Part shown: positions 17,028 to 24,803 of the stretch, in pieces | Layout of the letters: each line of letters begins with the position of its first letter | Numbering within the stretch: position 1 is the stretch's first letter | NCBI GenBank assembly: GCA_934317005.1 | Contig: CAKREB010000003.1 | Coordinates: 62,001 to 126,000, forward strand | Direction of reading: 5' to 3' | From: an uncultured Lachnospiraceae bacterium | Lineage (GTDB): Bacteria > Bacillota > Clostridia > Lachnospirales > Lachnospiraceae | DNA: 64,000 bases | The notes under the pieces: model-generated | What the model was told of the DNA's origin: nothing | Seen by the model: the letters and a program-made list of their open reading frames with translations, nothing else | Databases searched by the model: none | Translations under genes and position numbers: made by a program

Positions 17028-18482
17028 ATGGAAGATTTAAAGGTAAAAGCATTACACATGGGACCGGCACAGTGTGCAGTCGATTTGGGCGACGGAAGCG
17101 AAAGAGGAGAATATGTTGATCAGGATTATATTCTTCAGAAGCTGGGAAGACCACACAGAGCGGTTAATCTGATGTACTGCTATTATCCAAATGATGACAA
17201 ATGGCCGGGACGTGCCAGCGTGGTACATGCCGATCCATCTGTACAGTTCGCATGGGATTTCCCATATGATGACTATTTTACATATAAGGGTGGTCTGAAT
17301 GGAACATTGGATGATGAACCATTTACATATATGCGTGATGTTCGCAGACATGGTCAGGACGTTCTTTTGACTATGACGATCGATCCTAAGCTGACGGATG
17401 ATCACATCATTGCAATCGCAAAGGATCTACGCACGTTCGGACGTGTGTTACTCCGCATCAACCATGAGGCAACCGGTAACTGGTTCTCTTTTAACAAAAG
17501 AGCTTCTTATGAAGAGGTTGCAGCGTTCTTTACACATTGCTGTGAGATCATTCATCGTGAAGCACCAAATGTAAAGACAATCATTTGTCTGGATGGCTGC
17601 AAAGAGCTTGAGGATGAGAAGATGGAGATGGAAGATATTTTCGCCGAGGCATCCCGTGCGGCAGACATTGTTTCTGTTGACCGTTATATGGCACTTCACT
17701 GGGGATGGCCATATGATGTAGCAGAAGAGGGCGGCACTACTTTTGCACGTCACACAGTAGATAAGATTTATAATCTTGCTAAGAAAAGCTATGAAAGATA
17801 TACTTATGTAAATAACGGAGTGAAAAAGCCAATGGTATTATCTGAGTTTAATGCCGATGGTGATGTAACAGGTGCTTATGATCAAGCAGTTATGTTAAAA
17901 GAATTCTGTGAAATGTTAAAGGCAGATAAAGAAAAATGGCTCAGTGGATTTACATTATATCAGATGCGTGACCGTGGTCGTCTTGGTCTTGAGATTGAAG
18001 ATCCAAACAATGCTAACGTTGGTATTGAGCAGCCAATCTTAGAAACATATCGTGAGATCATTCATGAGGACTTCTTTAGTCCTTCTATGGATGAGGGCGA
18101 AGAGATCAAGCTTCCGGCAAAGCTTCGCTGGGGTGGTTCAGAAGATGCAGACGGTATTGCGATTCCGGTACATTTTGATTGTAACCCGACATTCTGTGAG
18201 GTTTATTTCGACGAAGACGAATCTTTACAGGAAATGAACCTTATGATGGAATTGAACGGACACTGGTTCTATAAAGCACCTGGTGTTAAGTGCATCGATA
18301 TGATGAGTGCATTCTTTAAGAAGCCTTTAGAGGGTGCTGCAGACATGACTTTAAAAATCTTTGCACCACCTGCATCCGGTGAAAATGATGCATCACAGGG
18401 TGATGATTGGATGACAAACTATTACACAGAGTTAAAGGCACTTCCAAAAGTACGTGTGCGTTTTGCTCCAATTGTGAAATAG
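17028..18482 (+). CDS. Cytoplasmic GH26-like glycoside hydrolase
   Basis: A 484-aa protein without signal peptide. A TIM-barrel glycosidase is suggested by RINHEATGNWFSF (Glu147 as acid/base, resembling the HEMNGNW of family GH26 beta-mannanases) and by KPMVLSEFNADGD (Glu273 as nucleophile), with SVDRYMALHWGWP between. The C-terminal ~120 residues form an additional beta-rich domain. Family assignment is tentative; GH26, GH39-like and unclassified clan A members are alternatives. Being intracellular, it would act on imported oligosaccharides. AGGAGG precedes the ATG. A terminator follows, so it is monocistronic. Confidence 0.6.
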   Translation: MEDLKVKALHMGPAQCAVDLGDGSERGEYVDQDYILQKLGRPHRAVNLMYCYYPNDDKWPGRASVVHADPSVQFAWDFPYDDYFTYKGGLNGTLDDEPFTYMRDVRRHGQDVLLTMTIDPKLTDDHIIAIAKDLRTFGRVLLRINHEATGNWFSFNKRASYEEVAAFFTHCCEIIHREAPNVKTIICLDGCKELEDEKMEMEDIFAEASRAADIVSVDRYMALHWGWPYDVAEEGGTTFARHTVDKIYNLAKKSYERYTYVNNGVKKPMVLSEFNADGDVTGAYDQAVMLKEFCEMLKADKEKWLSGFTLYQMRDRGRLGLEIEDPNNANVGIEQPILETYREIIHEDFFSPSMDEGEEIKLPAKLRWGGSEDADGIAIPVHFDCNPTFCEVYFDEDESLQEMNLMMELNGHWFYKAPGVKCIDMMSAFFKKPLEGAADMTLKIFAPPASGENDASQGDDWMTNYYTELKALPKVRVRFAPIVK

Positions 18483-18534
18483 CAGTCTGATTAACAAAGA
18501 GAGTAAGATAGGAACAAATTTAAGATAAAACAGT

Positions 18535-18570
18535 AGAGAGAGAATGCGCATATTGGCATTCTCTCTTTTA
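18535..18570 (+). terminator. Terminator after the GH26-like gene
   Basis: AGAGAGAATGC/GCATTCTCTCT stem with a short loop, then TTTTA. It shares the GAGAATGC core with the terminators at 3076 and 33518. Confidence 0.88.
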
Positions 18571-18706
18571 TCGTGAGGAGAATTGCAGAGAGGATGTGCG
18601 GTCATTCTTTTTGTAAATTTTTGGCTAAATATACAAAATCACGGCAAAGTGCTTCTTTTTTTGTGAAAAAATTGTGAATTTTTTTTCAAAAAAATGCCAA
18701 ATTTTA

Positions 18707-18735
18707 TCGACAGAAATATAGGAGTAGTGTATAAT
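18707..18735 (+). promoter_or_regulatory. Promoter for the FliD-like gene
   Basis: TCGACA, 17-bp spacer, TATAAT, some 170 bp before the ATG. No sigma-D (motility) consensus was seen. The remaining gap (18571-18902) is AT-rich without further signals. Confidence 0.5.
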
Positions 18736-18902
18736 AGGAATACTTAATAGTATAAAAATAGTGGGAAACGCTGTTGTTTTATCTGCCAGACCGTTATCAG
18801 GCAGATTATCAGACAGCATTGGAAAATAGGCTGGTTTAATCAGGAATGGATTCCGGATTCAGCTATTTGCATCGGCAAATTCCAGGGAAAGGAGAGATTG
18901 CT

Positions 18903-20180
18903 ATGAATGCAGGCATTTACAATAATCTTTTAACAACATTTGACACAAAGTATATGACAAGACATGCGCATAATTCGTCAGAATTGCGCTCTGTCGTAAA
19001 GAGAATCCGTAAGCAGACACAGTCTTCTCCTGTTTATCTGGTTGATTTTACGAATGCGAAGCAGTCCTATGTGCTGGGTGTTAAAGATGCTTCTATGAGA
19101 ATTAATGATACTTTGCAGACTCTTGCAGATGATTCACCAAATAGTATTTTTACGCAGAAAAAGGCACGTTCTTCTGATGTAGAGCAGGTCGGAGCCGATC
19201 TGATCGAATCAGATATGGAACAGCTCCCCAATGCGTTCACGATTCGTGTAAAGCAGCTGGCAAATGCACAGATCAATCAGGGAAAAGAATATTATGAAAC
19301 AGGCAAAGGGCTTACAGCCGGAAGATATCAGTTTCAGATTACGGTAAATGATGTAGGATACGATTTTCAGTATAATATCCGTAAGGACGCTACTCACAGA
19401 GAAGTGATCAGTGGATTGTCTGACTTTATTACGAAGGCAAAAATTGGTATTCAGGCAGAACCGTATTCTACAGAAAAGGGAAAGATTGGTATGCGTCTGG
19501 AATCTACTATGGTAGGTGCTCCGGATGGTGAGGCAATCTTTCGCATGCAGGATAAGTCGGTTGATGGAAGTGGAAGAGGCATCGTAGAATATTACGGTTT
19601 GAATCATATGATCGTGCAGCCTAAGAGTGCAGTGTTTGATCTGAATGGTGTGCAAAAGACATCATTGTCAAATGAGTTTACGCTGGGAAGATCGGTGAAG
19701 GTATCCCTGCGCAAAAAGTCAGACACAGAAGCTACGGTTGACTATCATCCGGACAGCGAGGTAATCCTTTCCGGTGTAAAAGATTTTGTAGATCAGTATA
19801 ATCGCCTGATTGACTATAATCATCAGTTCGAAGAAAAGACAGGAAACCCATCTAAGCTGTTGCGTGAGTTAAAGGTGTTGGCAAAGCCGTTCACTTCTGA
19901 ATTGGAATCCTGCGGAATCCGTTTTAATGATGATGGATATATGGAATTAGATAATGCACTGGCGACGCAGGCGATTGAAGATGGAGATATGAAAAAGCTT
20001 TTCCAGCCGGATTCGGCGATGGCAACACGTTTGTTTGCAAAGACAGATGCAGTCAAGATCAATCCGATGGAATATGTAGACAAAAAGATTGTAAGTTATC
20101 CTAATTTTGAGAAGCCGCCAAGAGGTTATTCCTATATTACTTCTCTTTATTCAGGATTGTTGTTTAACTACTATTGTTAA
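18903..20180 (+). CDS. FliD-like flagellar hook-associated protein 2 family member
   Basis: A 425-aa protein without a classical signal peptide. The N-terminal ~100 residues are helical and the middle ~130-260 is beta-rich (FTIRVKQLANAQINQG, YDFQYNI). The C-terminal helical part VKDFVDQYNRLIDYN...LESCGIRFNDDGYMELD resembles the C-terminal domain of FliD, the filament cap. Canonical FliD is usually beside fliS and flagellin genes, none of which are present here. The ATG at 18903 has GAAAGGAGAG in front; an upstream in-frame ATG lacks one. A shorter relative lies at 33575-34177 on the other strand. Confidence 0.65.
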   Translation: MNAGIYNNLLTTFDTKYMTRHAHNSSELRSVVKRIRKQTQSSPVYLVDFTNAKQSYVLGVKDASMRINDTLQTLADDSPNSIFTQKKARSSDVEQVGADLIESDMEQLPNAFTIRVKQLANAQINQGKEYYETGKGLTAGRYQFQITVNDVGYDFQYNIRKDATHREVISGLSDFITKAKIGIQAEPYSTEKGKIGMRLESTMVGAPDGEAIFRMQDKSVDGSGRGIVEYYGLNHMIVQPKSAVFDLNGVQKTSLSNEFTLGRSVKVSLRKKSDTEATVDYHPDSEVILSGVKDFVDQYNRLIDYNHQFEEKTGNPSKLLRELKVLAKPFTSELESCGIRFNDDGYMELDNALATQAIEDGDMKKLFQPDSAMATRLFAKTDAVKINPMEYVDKKIVSYPNFEKPPRGYSYITSLYSGLLFNYYC

Positions 20181-20187
20181 AAATAGA

Positions 20188-20244
20188 CCGAAAGGGCAAT
20201 GAAGGGCACTGCGTTTGGCGCAGTGCCCTTCATTGTCCTTTCGG
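20188..20244. terminator. Very long hairpin between the convergent FliD-like and PocR genes
   Basis: Two 26-nt arms (CCGAAAGGGCAATGAAGG... and its complement) match at 25 of 26 positions around a 5-nt loop. It has no long T-run but lies exactly between the stops of two convergent genes, so a bidirectional terminator role is likely. Confidence 0.7.
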
Positions 20245-20273
20245 TGAGCATATGTTAGAAAAATGCATTCTCT

Positions 20274-21047
20274 CTATTCATTAAGTTCGTGAATAATCGT
20301 TGTCAGAGAATCTAATACCGAAGAAATCTCTGTGCTTGTAGAAGACATACCGTCTGCCAGCTTCTGTACTTCTGATGCTACGACGGAAAATCCACGTCCG
20401 GCTTCTCCGGCACGTGCAGCTTCAATTGATGCATTCAGAGAAAGCATACGCTGACGGTTACTAAACTGTTTGATCTTTTTAGTGCTTTCATTTGCTTTGT
20501 CAATATACTGTACAGCATCTTTCACACCGGACTGCAGCTTGTCAAGTAAGTCTTTGTTCAGCATAGTCATGTAACAGTCGCGAACATACATGTTGATAAC
20601 ATCGCCAAGTAAGGTTGCTGAGGCTTCAATCTCTTCGCGCTTCTTTACATTTACCTTGTGCAGTGCAGTAATATAGGCGTCTTCGTTGATTCCTAATTCA
20701 CGGGCAGTCTGGCGAAATGCCTCATCATCCGGATTCTCCGGCAGAACCTGTCCTCCGATTACACTGCCAAGTACCGTACCATCCTCTAAAGTGATCGGAA
20801 TACCAAAGTCCACAAGACCGGCATGACAGTTATAGACACCGGTACCCTCCTGATCGCACTTTTCACAGCGGCGGCAGCCCTCGGCACTGCCACGGGTCAG
20901 CTTGATACAGAAATCAGTAAAGTTGTAACATTCACTGATGTAGTTTCCGTCAGCACCGACTGCTACGGTCGCAAGACCTGTACTCAATGCCCAGTTCTTC
21001 ATGATACTTTCAAATTTTTCCATGTCACAAAAATCTTGTATTTTCAT
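20274..21047 (-). CDS. Soluble PocR-domain, methyl-accepting-type signalling protein
   Basis: A 257-aa cytoplasmic protein with no transmembrane helix. Residues ~1-165 match the PocR sensory domain, including the Cys-rich GCRRCEKCDQEG and YNCHAGLVDFGIPI. Residues ~190-257 are a truncated chemoreceptor signalling helix with NASIEAARAGEAGRGF and VVASEVQKLA, the conserved CheA/CheW-contact hairpin tip. It probably senses a small metabolite in the cytoplasm and feeds into chemotaxis. The methylation helices are very short. The ATG at 21047 follows GAGG and gives the family N-terminus. Confidence 0.85.
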   Translation of the reverse strand: MKIQDFCDMEKFESIMKNWALSTGLATVAVGADGNYISECYNFTDFCIKLTRGSAEGCRRCEKCDQEGTGVYNCHAGLVDFGIPITLEDGTVLGSVIGGQVLPENPDDEAFRQTARELGINEDAYITALHKVNVKKREEIEASATLLGDVINMYVRDCYMTMLNKDLLDKLQSGVKDAVQYIDKANESTKKIKQFSNRQRMLSLNASIEAARAGEAGRGFSVVASEVQKLADGMSSTSTEISSVLDSLTTIIHELNE

Positions 21048-21167
21048 CGTTCCAAACCTCCTGTACAGAAAAATATGTACATATTGTAATGGTGTAATTA
21101 TAGCATTTATGTGCAAATTATACAATGGGTTGAGGGGGAATTAGCAGGATTTTACGGAAAAACTGTG

Positions 21168-21536
21168 TTATTTTGCAACGCCGTCAAGTGTCTCTTCTTC
21201 TGAGTCAGAAGAAATCGAAACAACAACCTTGTGTGGGAGGCAGACCAGTGTCTGTCCCTGCCTGGAAATCTTTTCCTGATGCACGCAGAGCTTATCGGGA
21301 CAGTCTGCATCCGTAATATTTGCAGAGCCATTTTTGATCTCCAGCACGTTCTTTCCGGATTTTGTTTCTATTATATAGGTAGTGTTCTGGCCCAGAGGCA
21401 GAGTTTTGACAAGCTTTCCATCTACAGTGACCTGCACCGTTTTCCCGGTTTGCAGATGCAGAAGATGGTATCCGGCAAAAACAAGTATGGCAAGTAAAAG
21501 AATGCCGGTTAAAAGTTTAATATCATTTTTTTTCAT
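21168..21536 (-). CDS. NusG domain II (DUF1312)-containing membrane-anchored protein
   Basis: A 122-aa protein: a transmembrane helix at about residues 6-26, then an extracytoplasmic beta-rich domain with the signature DADCPDKLCVHQEKIS and LVCLPHKVVV typical of stand-alone NusG_II proteins. Despite the name it is not a transcription factor. In Clostridia it usually sits near a heptaprenyl diphosphate synthase component or FMN-binding proteins, neither of which is adjacent here. The start is the ATG at 21536; the longer in-frame ORF upstream has no conserved sequence. Confidence 0.8.
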   Translation of the reverse strand: MKKNDIKLLTGILLLAILVFAGYHLLHLQTGKTVQVTVDGKLVKTLPLGQNTTYIIETKSGKNVLEIKNGSANITDADCPDKLCVHQEKISRQGQTLVCLPHKVVVSISSDSEEETLDGVAK

Positions 21537-21734
21537 AGTTTCGTTCCAATCCAGATATGTTATTTTAAATTGATTGACACATGGGGCAGGCGGTAGTACC
21601 TGAAAATAAGACATAGTCCTGTTGTCACAAGGATAGTATAGCATAAATGTATGACAGAAAAAATGTCAGATTTTGTTAAGCAGGACACACTTTGGCAAAC
21701 GCTGTGAAAATCAACGGAAAATCGAAAAATTCTC

Positions 21735-21763
21735 TTGACGCAAAAGGTTGTACATGGTATAGT
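21735..21763 (+). promoter_or_regulatory. Promoter of the rpmG-secE-nusG-rplKA operon
   Basis: TTGACG, exact 17-bp spacer, TATAGT. The leader from about 21770 to 21986 (some 215 nt) contains AAAGGGC at 21828 that can pair with GCCCTTTTTT near 21902, a possible long-range terminator-like element. The region 21537-21734 upstream holds nothing else recognised. Confidence 0.65.
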
Positions 21764-21986
21764 AGATGGGCGATGTAACAGTCTTTTTTTTATGCCTAAA
21801 TTTTCTTTGGATAAAAAAGCTGGATTTTAAAGGGCTTAGAAGCTGTAAAATAGTGGTGTTCTATTTTATAGAATAGGAAAATTACCCCTATAATAGCAGG
21901 ATGCCCTTTTTTATGCGGTTCAGCGTTTCAAAGCCGATTTCGGTGCAACTGTGAAAGCAGAATATTATATATGGAGGTACAAAGTC

Positions 21987-22136
21987 GTGAGAGTAAAGAT
22001 TACATTAGCTTGTACAGAGTGCAAACAGCGCAACTATGATACGACAAAGGAAAAGAGAAACCATCCGGACAGAATGGAAACAAAGAAGTATTGCAGATTC
22101 TGTAGAAGACACACATTACACAAAGAGACCAAATAA
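21987..22136 (+). CDS. rpmG: 50S ribosomal protein L33
   Basis: 49 aa beginning with GTG (MRVKITLACTECKQRNY), with the two zinc-binding CxxC pairs (CTEC, CRFC) of the zinc form of L33. GGAGG lies upstream of the GTG. It is the first gene of the secE-nusG transcription/translation cluster, the usual position in Firmicutes. Confidence 0.95.
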   Translation: MRVKITLACTECKQRNYDTTKEKRNHPDRMETKKYCRFCRRHTLHKETK

Positions 22137-22172
22137 TATTGTATTTGGCGTCATATGAAAGGAATGTGAATT

Positions 22173-22427
22173 ATGGGAGATTCTGAAATCAAGAAAGATG
22201 TAGAGAACCAGAACACACCACAGAAGACAGATAAGCCTGCAAAGAAAAAAGGCGGTTTCTTTAAAGCGTTGAAGGCAGAGTTTAAGAGAGTAATCTGGCC
22301 GGATAAGGATACGATTATTAAGGAAACTACCGCGGTTGTTGTTGTAACAGTAGTTTTAGGTGTAATCATTGCCCTGCTTGATTTTGTCATCAAGACAGGA
22401 CTTGATAAGATTATTCAGATAGGATAA
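22173..22427 (+). CDS. secE: Preprotein translocase subunit SecE
   Basis: An 84-aa protein with an N-terminal charged cytoplasmic part, the conserved FFKALKAEFKRVIWPDKD amphipathic region and a single C-terminal transmembrane helix (AVVVVTVVLGVIIALLDFVI). It is the small essential subunit of the SecYEG channel. It lies between rpmG and nusG, the standard arrangement. Confidence 0.95.
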   Translation: MGDSEIKKDVENQNTPQKTDKPAKKKGGFFKALKAEFKRVIWPDKDTIIKETTAVVVVTVVLGVIIALLDFVIKTGLDKIIQIG

Positions 22428-22440
22428 GGGTGATAGACTT

Positions 22441-22962
22441 ATGGCAGATGCAGAAGCACACTGGTATGTTGCTCATACTTATTCAGGGTATGAGAACAAG
22501 GTCAAGATGGATATCGAGAAGACAATTGAAAACCGTAATCTTCAGGATCAGATTTTCGAGGTATCTGTCCCTATGTTGAATGTACTTGAAGAAAAGGATG
22601 ATGCCAAGAAGACCGTTCAGAAGAAGATGTTCCCGGCATATGTTCTTATCAATATGATTATGAACGATGATACATGGTATGTCGTTCGTAACACCCGAGG
22701 CGTTACAGGTTTTGTCGGACCGGGATCTAAGCCGGTTCCACTGACGGATGAAGAGATGGCAAGCATGGGACTTAAGGTCGATGCACCGGATGTTCCGTTT
22801 AACATTGGTGATTCCGTAGTAGTAAAATCTGGTGTTTGGGAAGAAACAACAGGCGTTGTTCGTAAGATCGATCATCAGAACAGAACCGTTACGATCAACA
22901 TTGACATGTTTGGTCGTGAAACACCTGTGGAACTCAGCTTCAATGATGTTGAGGCAGTATAA
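22441..22962 (+). CDS. nusG: Transcription termination/antitermination factor NusG
   Basis: A 173-aa protein with the NGN domain (HWYVAHTYSGYENKV, VRNTRGVTGFVG) and C-terminal KOW domain (GDSVVVKSGVWEETTGVVRKI). It binds RNA polymerase during elongation and, in bacteria, can link to ribosomal S10. It starts 13 bp after secE and precedes rplK, the usual operon order. Confidence 0.97.
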   Translation: MADAEAHWYVAHTYSGYENKVKMDIEKTIENRNLQDQIFEVSVPMLNVLEEKDDAKKTVQKKMFPAYVLINMIMNDDTWYVVRNTRGVTGFVGPGSKPVPLTDEEMASMGLKVDAPDVPFNIGDSVVVKSGVWEETTGVVRKIDHQNRTVTINIDMFGRETPVELSFNDVEAV

Positions 22963-23020
22963 GTTTAAAAAGTGTTCGAAAAAGAAAGACGATTGTAAAA
23001 TTTACAGGAGGTAAAGAAAA

Positions 23021-23446
23021 ATGGCTAAAAAAGTCGAAGGTTATATAAAATTGCAGATTCCTGCAGCAAAGGCAACACCAGCACCACCTGTTGGTCCTGC
23101 TCTTGGTCAGCACGGAGTTAATATTGTACAGTTTACAAAGGAGTTCAATGCTAAGACAGCTGGACAGGAAGGTATGTTAATTCCTGTTGTTATCACTGTA
23201 TATCAGGATAAGAGCTTTAGCTTCATCACAAAGACTCCTCCAGCAGCAGTTCTGATCAAGAAGGCTTGTAAGATTCAGTCTGGTTCAGGTGTTCCTAACA
23301 AGACTAAGGTTGCTACAATTACAAAGGCTCAGGTTCAGGAAATCGCAGAAACAAAGATGCCTGACTTAAATGCAGCTTCTCTTGAAGCAGCAATGAGCAT
23401 GATCGCTGGTACAGCACGTAGCATGGGTGTTACTGTAGAAGAGTAA
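23021..23446 (+). CDS. rplK: 50S ribosomal protein L11
   Basis: 141 aa with the N-terminal KLQIPAAKATPAPPVGPALGQHGVN and the C-terminal GTARSMGVTVEE characteristic of L11, which binds the GTPase-associated centre of 23S rRNA. ACAGGAGG precedes the ATG. The next gene, rplA, lies unusually far downstream (187 bp). Confidence 0.97.
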   Translation: MAKKVEGYIKLQIPAAKATPAPPVGPALGQHGVNIVQFTKEFNAKTAGQEGMLIPVVITVYQDKSFSFITKTPPAAVLIKKACKIQSGSGVPNKTKVATITKAQVQEIAETKMPDLNAASLEAAMSMIAGTARSMGVTVEE

Positions 23447-23559
23447 TACGATTTATAAGAATCATGGTGCATAAACATGATGTAAAACAAAGGGAAGATT
23501 AAGGAAAGTTAGTGTTTTCCCGAAAAGATAAAGAAAAACGCATAAAAAGACTTGTTATT

Positions 23560-23625
23560 GAATTGGACGATGTGGGAGGCGACACAGATGTGTCTTAGAA
23601 CCCGCCGTTACTACCACCAGGAGGT
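23560..23625 (+). promoter_or_regulatory. Structured segment upstream of rplA, possible L1 autoregulatory site
   Basis: In the 187-bp gap between rplK and rplA, GTGGG can pair with CCCGC around an inner hairpin GACAC-agat-GTGTC, just before the AGGAGG of rplA. L1 is known to bind its own operon mRNA in other bacteria. That this is such a site is an inference from position and foldability. Confidence 0.35.
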
Positions 23626-23633
23626 TTATTATT

Positions 23634-24326
23634 ATGAAAAGAGGAAAGAAGTATGTAGAAGCTGCAAAATTAGTTGACAGAACTATGCAGTATGAAGTGC
23701 CAGAGGCTGTTAGCTTAGTAAAGAAAGCAGCAACTGCAAAATTTGATGAAACTGTAGAAGCACACATCAGACTTGGTGTTGATGGACGTCATGCTGATCA
23801 GCAGATCCGTGGTGCCGTTGTATTACCTAACGGTACAGGTAAGCAGGTTAGAGTTCTTGTATTTGCAAAGGGCGAGAAGATTGACGAAGCTTTAGCAGCA
23901 GGTGCAGATTATGCAGGTGGAGAAGAGTTAATCCCTAAGATCCAGAACGATGGATGGTTTGAGTTCGACGTAGTAGTTGCTACACCTGACATGATGGGTG
24001 TTGTAGGTCGTCTTGGTCGTGTACTCGGACCTAAGGGCTTAATGCCAAACCCAAAAGCTGGTACTGTAACAATGGACGTAACAAAGGCTGTAAACGATAT
24101 CAAGGCTGGTAAGATTGAGTACAGACTTGATAAGGCTAACATTGTACATGTTCCTGTAGGAAAGGTTTCTTTCACAGAAGAGCAGTTAGTAGAGAACGTT
24201 GAAGCATTAATGGCTGCTATCACAAAGGCTAAGCCTGCAGCAGCAAAGGGTCAGTATTACAAGAGTGTATCTATCTCTAGCACAATGGGACCTGGAGTAA
24301 AGCTTAACACAGCTAAATTTGTATAA
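23634..24326 (+). CDS. rplA: 50S ribosomal protein L1
   Basis: A 230-aa L1 protein with the conserved RVLGPKGLMPNPKAGTVT and GKIEYRLDK motifs. It forms the mobile L1 stalk at the ribosomal E site and represses its own operon by binding mRNA. Typically rplJ and rplL follow, but here a strong terminator and an unrelated dehydrogenase do. Codon choice is strongly biased, as in the neighbouring ribosomal genes. Confidence 0.97.
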   Translation: MKRGKKYVEAAKLVDRTMQYEVPEAVSLVKKAATAKFDETVEAHIRLGVDGRHADQQIRGAVVLPNGTGKQVRVLVFAKGEKIDEALAAGADYAGGEELIPKIQNDGWFEFDVVVATPDMMGVVGRLGRVLGPKGLMPNPKAGTVTMDVTKAVNDIKAGKIEYRLDKANIVHVPVGKVSFTEEQLVENVEALMAAITKAKPAAAKGQYYKSVSISSTMGPGVKLNTAKFV

Positions 24327-24349
24327 TTAGCATACGAATTTCTATTTAT

Positions 24350-24402
24350 AAAAAAGTGTCTGCTATTCGCGGGTAAGTGGCGTTTGGCAGGCACTTTTTA
24401 TT
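24350..24402 (+). terminator. Terminator ending the rpmG-rplA operon
   Basis: AAAAAGTGTCTGC pairs with GCAGGCACTTTTT around a loop of about 25 nt, then ATTT. Confidence 0.85.
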
Positions 24403-24433
24403 TCTTTATGGAATTTGAAATAGGAAAAACTTG

Positions 24434-24462
24434 TTGACAAGAGAGGAAAAATTGTCTACTAT
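24434..24462 (+). promoter_or_regulatory. Promoter upstream of the alcohol dehydrogenase leader
   Basis: A perfect TTGACA, 17-bp spacer, TACTAT. RNA would start near 24469 and run through a structured leader before the gene at 24804. Confidence 0.7.
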
Positions 24463-24468
24463 GGTTTT

Positions 24469-24645
24469 CAAGGTTGCAAAACAGATATAGGTGAAATGAA
24501 GATATCAGAAGTTTTTCAATCTGTTTGAAGCACAAATACAAAGCAAATAACAGAAATTACCGGAAGCAATGGCGCTCATTATGAGTTATGCCATGCTTTT
24601 TTTACTTTATAGGAAACTTTTCGTTTCCTATAAAGTAAAAAAAGC
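24469..24645 (+). promoter_or_regulatory. Structured leader with internal terminator before the alcohol dehydrogenase
   Basis: An 8-bp pairing AAACAGAT/ATCTGTTT closes a first domain (about 24478-24526). Then AGCAaTGGC...GCCATGCT followed by eight Ts (24565-24603) is an intrinsic terminator. Immediately after comes a perfect 23-bp inverted repeat with a 5-nt loop (24595-24645). The arrangement fits either an attenuated leader or an independent ~135-nt RNA. No known riboswitch motif was recognised. Confidence 0.45.
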
Positions 24646-24803
24646 TCCGCGAAGATCGCACTGCGGCAAGCAGGAAGATGTCACTTTTGCGGTATTTTGT
24701 GCATACAGAATACATTCGCAGGAATATTTGTGCATAATACCGGTTTGTATGATCTGGAAGAAGCAAAAAACAAAAGAAAGCACAGAGAAAGGTGGTAGAT
24801 TTT

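Noticed and set aside
20188..20244. A 26-nt near-perfect inverted repeat that could be the ends of a tiny transposable element
   Set aside because: The arms are only 5 nt apart and lie exactly between convergent stop codons with no target duplication, so a bidirectional terminator explains it.
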